Below are positions 35,461 through 39,097 of a DNA stretch of 39,097 bases, piece after piece. The stretch's first letter is position 1. Every line of letters begins with the position of its first letter. Below the pieces are notes generated by a model. The model made no database searches. It had not been told where the DNA came from and worked only from the letters and a program-made list of their open reading frames with translations. The stretch comes from Thermoplasmata archaeon (GTDB lineage Archaea > Thermoplasmatota > Thermoplasmata > Thermoplasmatales > Thermoplasmataceae). Made by a program: the position numbers and the translations under genes. The stretch covers positions 1 through 39,097 of the forward strand of contig JAJYUI010000003.1 of NCBI GenBank assembly GCA_021792595.1, given 5' to 3'.

Positions 35461-36429
35461 TCACCTGAATTCTAACAGCTTGTTCACTGCTTTCATGATC
35501 CTTCTGTCGTCCGGTATGTAGTAATCCTCCATCTTGTATGGGAATGGAGAATCAGGTCCCGTTACCCTGAGTATGGGTGCAAGTAGTGATTCGAGTGCAC
35601 GTTCCGTAATTGAAGCGCTTATCTCCGCCCCAAATCCGCCGGTTCTGGGGGCTTCGTGTATTATCACCACCCTGCCCGTCTTCTCCACAGATTGTATCAC
35701 CGTTCCTATATCCATTGGAACAAGTGTCCTGAGATCGATGATGTCTCCGTTCACCTTGTGCTTTTCAAACGTGTTCTTAACGGTAGGTACCATTGAACCA
35801 TACGTGATGGCAGTAAGATCGTCACCTTCCCTCACAACTGAAGCTTTCCTGAGGGGAACCTTGTATTCACCATCCTTCACTTCCTCCTTTATGGATCTGT
35901 ACAGCCTCTTCGGTTCCAGAAATATAACCGGATCTTCATAGTCAATCGCTGAAAGAAGAAGCCCCTTCGCGTCATATGGACCAGAAGGAGTGACTACGGT
36001 CAATCCTGCAGTGTGAGCGAAATATGCTTCTCCGCTCTGTGAGTGGTACAACCCTCCTTTCACCCCACCGCCGTACGGAGTTCTCAGAACCATGGGAACA
36101 GTGTAGTCACCGTTGGATCGAAATCTCATCTTGGCTGCCTGGTTTATGATCTGGTCCATTGCGGTGTATATGAAATCCTGGAACTGTATTTCGGGTACAG
36201 GCTTGAGCCCTGTCAGCGCCATCCCAATTGCCATTCCTACAATACCTAGTTCGACCAGGGGAGTATCCATAACCCTGTCTTCCCCATACTTCTTCTGAAG
36301 GCCCTCTGTAACTCTGAAAACTCCGCCATTGATCCCTATATCTTCCCCCAGAAGGATCACGGAGTCATCCAGCTTAAGGGCGAGATCGAGCCCGTTGTTG
36401 ATTGCCTGAACCATGTTCATTTCGGTCAT
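35461..36429 (-). CDS. 2-oxoacid dehydrogenase complex E1 beta
   Basis: GEDIGINGGVFRVTEGLQKKYGEDRVMDTPLVELGIVGMAIGMALTGLKPVPEIQFQDFI; ATG 36429 gives an ATGA overlap with E1 alpha (track start 36525 is an upstream extension). Confidence 0.96.
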   Translation of the reverse strand: MTEMNMVQAINNGLDLALKLDDSVILLGEDIGINGGVFRVTEGLQKKYGEDRVMDTPLVELGIVGMAIGMALTGLKPVPEIQFQDFIYTAMDQIINQAAKMRFRSNGDYTVPMVLRTPYGGGVKGGLYHSQSGEAYFAHTAGLTVVTPSGPYDAKGLLLSAIDYEDPVIFLEPKRLYRSIKEEVKDGEYKVPLRKASVVREGDDLTAITYGSMVPTVKNTFEKHKVNGDIIDLRTLVPMDIGTVIQSVEKTGRVVIIHEAPRTGGFGAEISASITERALESLLAPILRVTGPDSPFPYKMEDYYIPDDRRIMKAVNKLLEFR

Positions 36430-37436
36430 AGTAAATCCTTTACCTCCTCGTCGAGCATCCAGGAAGACTCCTTGTAAACTCCAGTAAATGCCGAGCTGGG
36501 ATCTGCAGCTGGGATCTTGGCGCATTCCTCGAACTTGTCATTTACTATTTTCTCTGCCCTTGTCTTGATGGACTCTATGAATTTGTCATCAATATAACCC
36601 TTTGATTTCAGTAGTTTTTCAGTAATGATTACCGGGTCCTTGTCGCTCCCTTCTTCAACTATAACATCCCTGTACTTTGTTGGATCGTCTGACGTCGAAT
36701 GGGGCCCCATACGGAATGAAACAGCGTCAATCAATGTTGGGCCTTTTCCTTCCCTTGCCCTCTTCACGGCTTCCCTGGTGACCTCATAGGTCTCCAGCAG
36801 ATCGTTTCCATTCGCCCTGACTCCCCGCATACCGTACGCAGAGGCTTTGGTCCAGATTTCCGCGAGAGTCTGCTTTTCAACGGGCATTGAAATGGCCCAT
36901 CCGTTGTTCTCGCACAGGAAAATAACAGGAAGGTTGTATACCGCAGCCAGGTTAAGAGCGGCGTGAAAATCGGGTGCCGAGGTCGATCCCTCACCAAATG
37001 TTGTTAGCACGATTGAGTTTGTTTTCCTGTATTTCTGCGTGTATGCAGAACCAACCGCCAGCGGAAGGTTTGTCGCAACCGGGCTCTGTACAGACATGAA
37101 GTTCCTCTTCTTGTCGCAGTAGTGGCTGGGCATCTGCCTGCCCAGCGCAGAATCTTCACGGTTTCCCATTATCTGGTTGATGATGTTTTCCATTGGTACC
37201 CCCCTGTGAAGCATGAGGGGGACATCCCTGTAGTACCCGTAGATCAGGTCCTTGTCCTGGAGTGCCATCGAAGCGCCTACCTGTAGTGCCTCCTGGCCTA
37301 TGGTGGGAGTGTAGAATCCGACTCTCCCCTGCCTCTGTGATACCACAATCTTATTGTCAAGTGTTCTGGAAAGTACAATTGCCGTGTATGCCTTTATGAG
37401 TCTAGTCTTTTCTTCCGATTTGTCCTGTTCAGGCAT
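36426..37436 (-). CDS. 2-oxoacid dehydrogenase complex E1 alpha
   Basis: 336 aa; GQEALQVGASMALQDKDLIYGYYRD, TTFGEGSTSAPDFHAALNLAAVYNLPVIFLCENNGWAIS. Confidence 0.96.
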   Translation of the reverse strand: MPEQDKSEEKTRLIKAYTAIVLSRTLDNKIVVSQRQGRVGFYTPTIGQEALQVGASMALQDKDLIYGYYRDVPLMLHRGVPMENIINQIMGNREDSALGRQMPSHYCDKKRNFMSVQSPVATNLPLAVGSAYTQKYRKTNSIVLTTFGEGSTSAPDFHAALNLAAVYNLPVIFLCENNGWAISMPVEKQTLAEIWTKASAYGMRGVRANGNDLLETYEVTREAVKRAREGKGPTLIDAVSFRMGPHSTSDDPTKYRDVIVEEGSDKDPVIITEKLLKSKGYIDDKFIESIKTRAEKIVNDKFEECAKIPAADPSSAFTGVYKESSWMLDEEVKDLL

Positions 37437-38286
37437 TTCTCAACCTCCTTGATGCCCAGGCCTCTGCCGCCCTGTATGAAGTTCTCACAAGTGGCCCGGA
37501 GGCCACAAACGAGAATCCCATCTCATATCCTGCCCTCTCAAGCCTCTTGAATCTATCTACCGAACAATATTCCGTCACTTCTATCTGCATCTTCGACGGC
37601 CTGAGATATTGTCCGATTGTCAGAATGTCCACATCCGATTCTCGCAAGTCACTCATCGTTGATAATACTTCTTCATCCGTTTCCCCGTGCCCCAGCATTA
37701 TTGAAGACTTGGTGAGCTGGGATGGATTCGCTTTCTTGACATGCCTTAGCAGGGATATTGACTGATCATAACCTGCCCTTCCGTCCCTGATGACCGGGGT
37801 AAGCCTTCTGACGGTTTCGACATTGTGCGCCAGGACCGCTGGTTCTTCGTCAACAATCTTCTGTATAAGGTCAATTCTTCCCTGGAAATCCGGAATCAGG
37901 ACTTCTACCAGTATTCCGCTTTGTTTGAGTTCCCTAATCACGGATGCAAAGTGGCTGGAACCCTGATCCGGCAGGTCATCCCTGTCCACAGATGTGACCA
38001 CAACGTATGTCAGTCCCATGCTTGATGCGGCATCAACGACCTTTTTCGGTTCCTCTTCATCCACTGGTTCCATCCTTCCATGCGTGACGGAACAGAATCT
38101 GCATCCCCTGGAGCAATTCTTCCCAAGGATCATGAATGTTGCAGTACCACTTCCCCAGCACTCAGCTACATTGGGACACCTCGCTTCCTCACAAACTGTA
38201 TGAAGTCTCTGTTCCCTGAGCGTTTTCCTTATGGAAACGTAAGTTTCGCCTGCTGGTAAGTATACCTTGGCATACTCAGGCTTCAC
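37429..38286 (-). CDS. lipA: Lipoyl synthase LipA
   Basis: 285 aa; CEEARCPNVAECWGSGTATFMILGKNCSRGCRFCSV (both FeS cluster motifs), MLGHGETDEEV, C-terminal VRTSYRA. Confidence 0.95.
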   Translation of the reverse strand: MKPEYAKVYLPAGETYVSIRKTLREQRLHTVCEEARCPNVAECWGSGTATFMILGKNCSRGCRFCSVTHGRMEPVDEEEPKKVVDAASSMGLTYVVVTSVDRDDLPDQGSSHFASVIRELKQSGILVEVLIPDFQGRIDLIQKIVDEEPAVLAHNVETVRRLTPVIRDGRAGYDQSISLLRHVKKANPSQLTKSSIMLGHGETDEEVLSTMSDLRESDVDILTIGQYLRPSKMQIEVTEYCSVDRFKRLERAGYEMGFSFVASGPLVRTSYRAAEAWASRRLRNA

Positions 38287-38304
38287 ACTTTCGGATTGTT
38301 GCCA

Positions 38305-38318
38305 AGTATTCTATACTA
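38305..38318 (-). promoter_or_regulatory. TATA-like element of the lipA-OADHC-lipB operon
   Basis: Reverse complement ...AGTATAGAATAC... about 25 nt upstream of the lipA ATG, consistent with leaderless initiation. Confidence 0.5.
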
Positions 38319-38383
38319 TCGAATCACTCGCTTATCTTGAATTTCCATTTCTCAAGATGGCTTCCATGCTTCATTGCATCAAT

Positions 38384-38446
38384 AAAAAAGGAAAGAGAAA
38401 AATAAAATAAAATTGTAAATAAAAAAGAGGGGAATTTAGAATTCCC
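38384..38446 (-). terminator. Hairpin plus U-tract terminator of the surface-protein gene
   Basis: Minus strand: GGGAATT-CTA-AATTCCC hairpin (38430-38446) overlapping the TAA stop, followed by CTCTTTTTTATTTACAATTTTATTTTATTTTTC. Confidence 0.65.
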
Positions 38447-39097
38447 TTGTTACAGTCTGTGGCATCAGTGTGCTAACGGACTTGAGTGGTTCGTGTACCC
38501 CAATTGTTACGTTCAGAGCGGCAGGTCCAAGGTTGGAATAGCCGAGGCTGAACAGGTTGGGGTATGAGTTGTCATGATACTCTGTGCTTCCTGAGTACCA
38601 GTAGTCCTGCAGTGCGTGGACGTCCTTTGTTGGGGAACTCGTGTATCCCCACTGAACGCTGGTGCCGGACGGCTCTTTCACATTGAGGTAGTAGTGGGTT
38701 CCTCCAGTCAGTTTCACTGGCGTAAAGGTTACGTTCTGCATTCCTCCGGTGGATGGCTGGCTGACACTCACGGTGACAGTTGAGAGCACGTTGTTTGTGA
38801 AAGGTGAGGTCCCAATGCCTACAGTAATGGTTCCGCTGCCCTCAAGGAACAGGTTGATGAAGTTAACCTGCTCACTCGTGCTGCCTACCGTGAACTCTTC
38901 TGCTTCTGGAAGTGTGTAGAAGTAGGTGTTCGAGGGACTTGCGGTTACCTGTGCCCAAACTCCATTGCTCTGGCTTGCCTGCGCGCTGAATGTTATGGAC
39001 ACTCCCGTGTTAGCTCCATTGACCGTTACCGATCCTGAGGAGGGTGACGAGGTGTATCCAGAAACTGATCCAACGGTGTAGGAATAGCTTCCGTCTG
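38436..39097 (-). CDS. Partial secreted/surface protein with thermopsin-style Ser/Gly repeat (truncated at window edge)
   Basis: Frame stays open to the window end: DGSYSYTVGSVSGYTSSPSSGSVTVNGANTGVSITFSAQ... The GTG at 39002 in the ORF track is internal. Ser/Thr/Gly/Asn-rich beta-type composition. Confidence 0.75.
   Translation of the reverse strand, partial: DGSYSYTVGSVSGYTSSPSSGSVTVNGANTGVSITFSAQASQSNGVWAQVTASPSNTYFYTLPEAEEFTVGSTSEQVNFINLFLEGSGTITVGIGTSPFTNNVLSTVTVSVSQPSTGGMQNVTFTPVKLTGGTHYYLNVKEPSGTSVQWGYTSSPTKDVHALQDYWYSGSTEYHDNSYPNLFSLGYSNLGPAALNVTIGVHEPLKSVSTLMPQTVTREF

Overview
This window looks like chromosomal core and accessory metabolism of a thermoacidophilic euryarchaeon of Thermoplasmata/Thermoplasmatales type. 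That assignment is inference, based on a tricorn-interacting-factor-like aminopeptidase, a bacterial-type pantothenate kinase, thermopsin-style surface repeats and leaderless TATA promoters. Main content: a 2-oxoacid:ferredoxin oxidoreductase pair; an aspartase; a beta-oxidation set (two adjacent acyl-CoA dehydrogenases, thiolase, 3-hydroxyacyl-CoA dehydrogenase/enoyl-CoA hydratase fusion, SCP2-like protein, EtfAB); an F2/F3-type M1 aminopeptidase; a compact DsrE-like/TusA/SQR-like/DUF1641 sulfur-carrier operon followed by a membrane FeS protein resembling ETF:quinone oxidoreductases (EtfD type); a radical SAM + Nre pair; a fused two-domain ABC permease with no visible ATPase; a nucleotidyltransferase with a cupin-like tail; two MFS transporters; CoaA; a glutaredoxin-like protein disulfide oxidoreductase; AlaX; a DtxR-type regulator; a PduO-type adenosyltransferase; and a complete lipA-E1a-E1b-E2-E3-lipB operon. 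A surface protein runs off the right edge. I saw no CRISPR array, transposase, rRNA or convincing tRNA by eye, but this was not exhaustive. The best candidates for a poorly described system are the sulfur-carrier/flavoprotein/DUF1641 operon next to the EtfD-like hub, the LipA/LipB operon in an archaeon, and the orphan fused permease with uncharacterised neighbours. All family calls come from motif recognition, with no database search.
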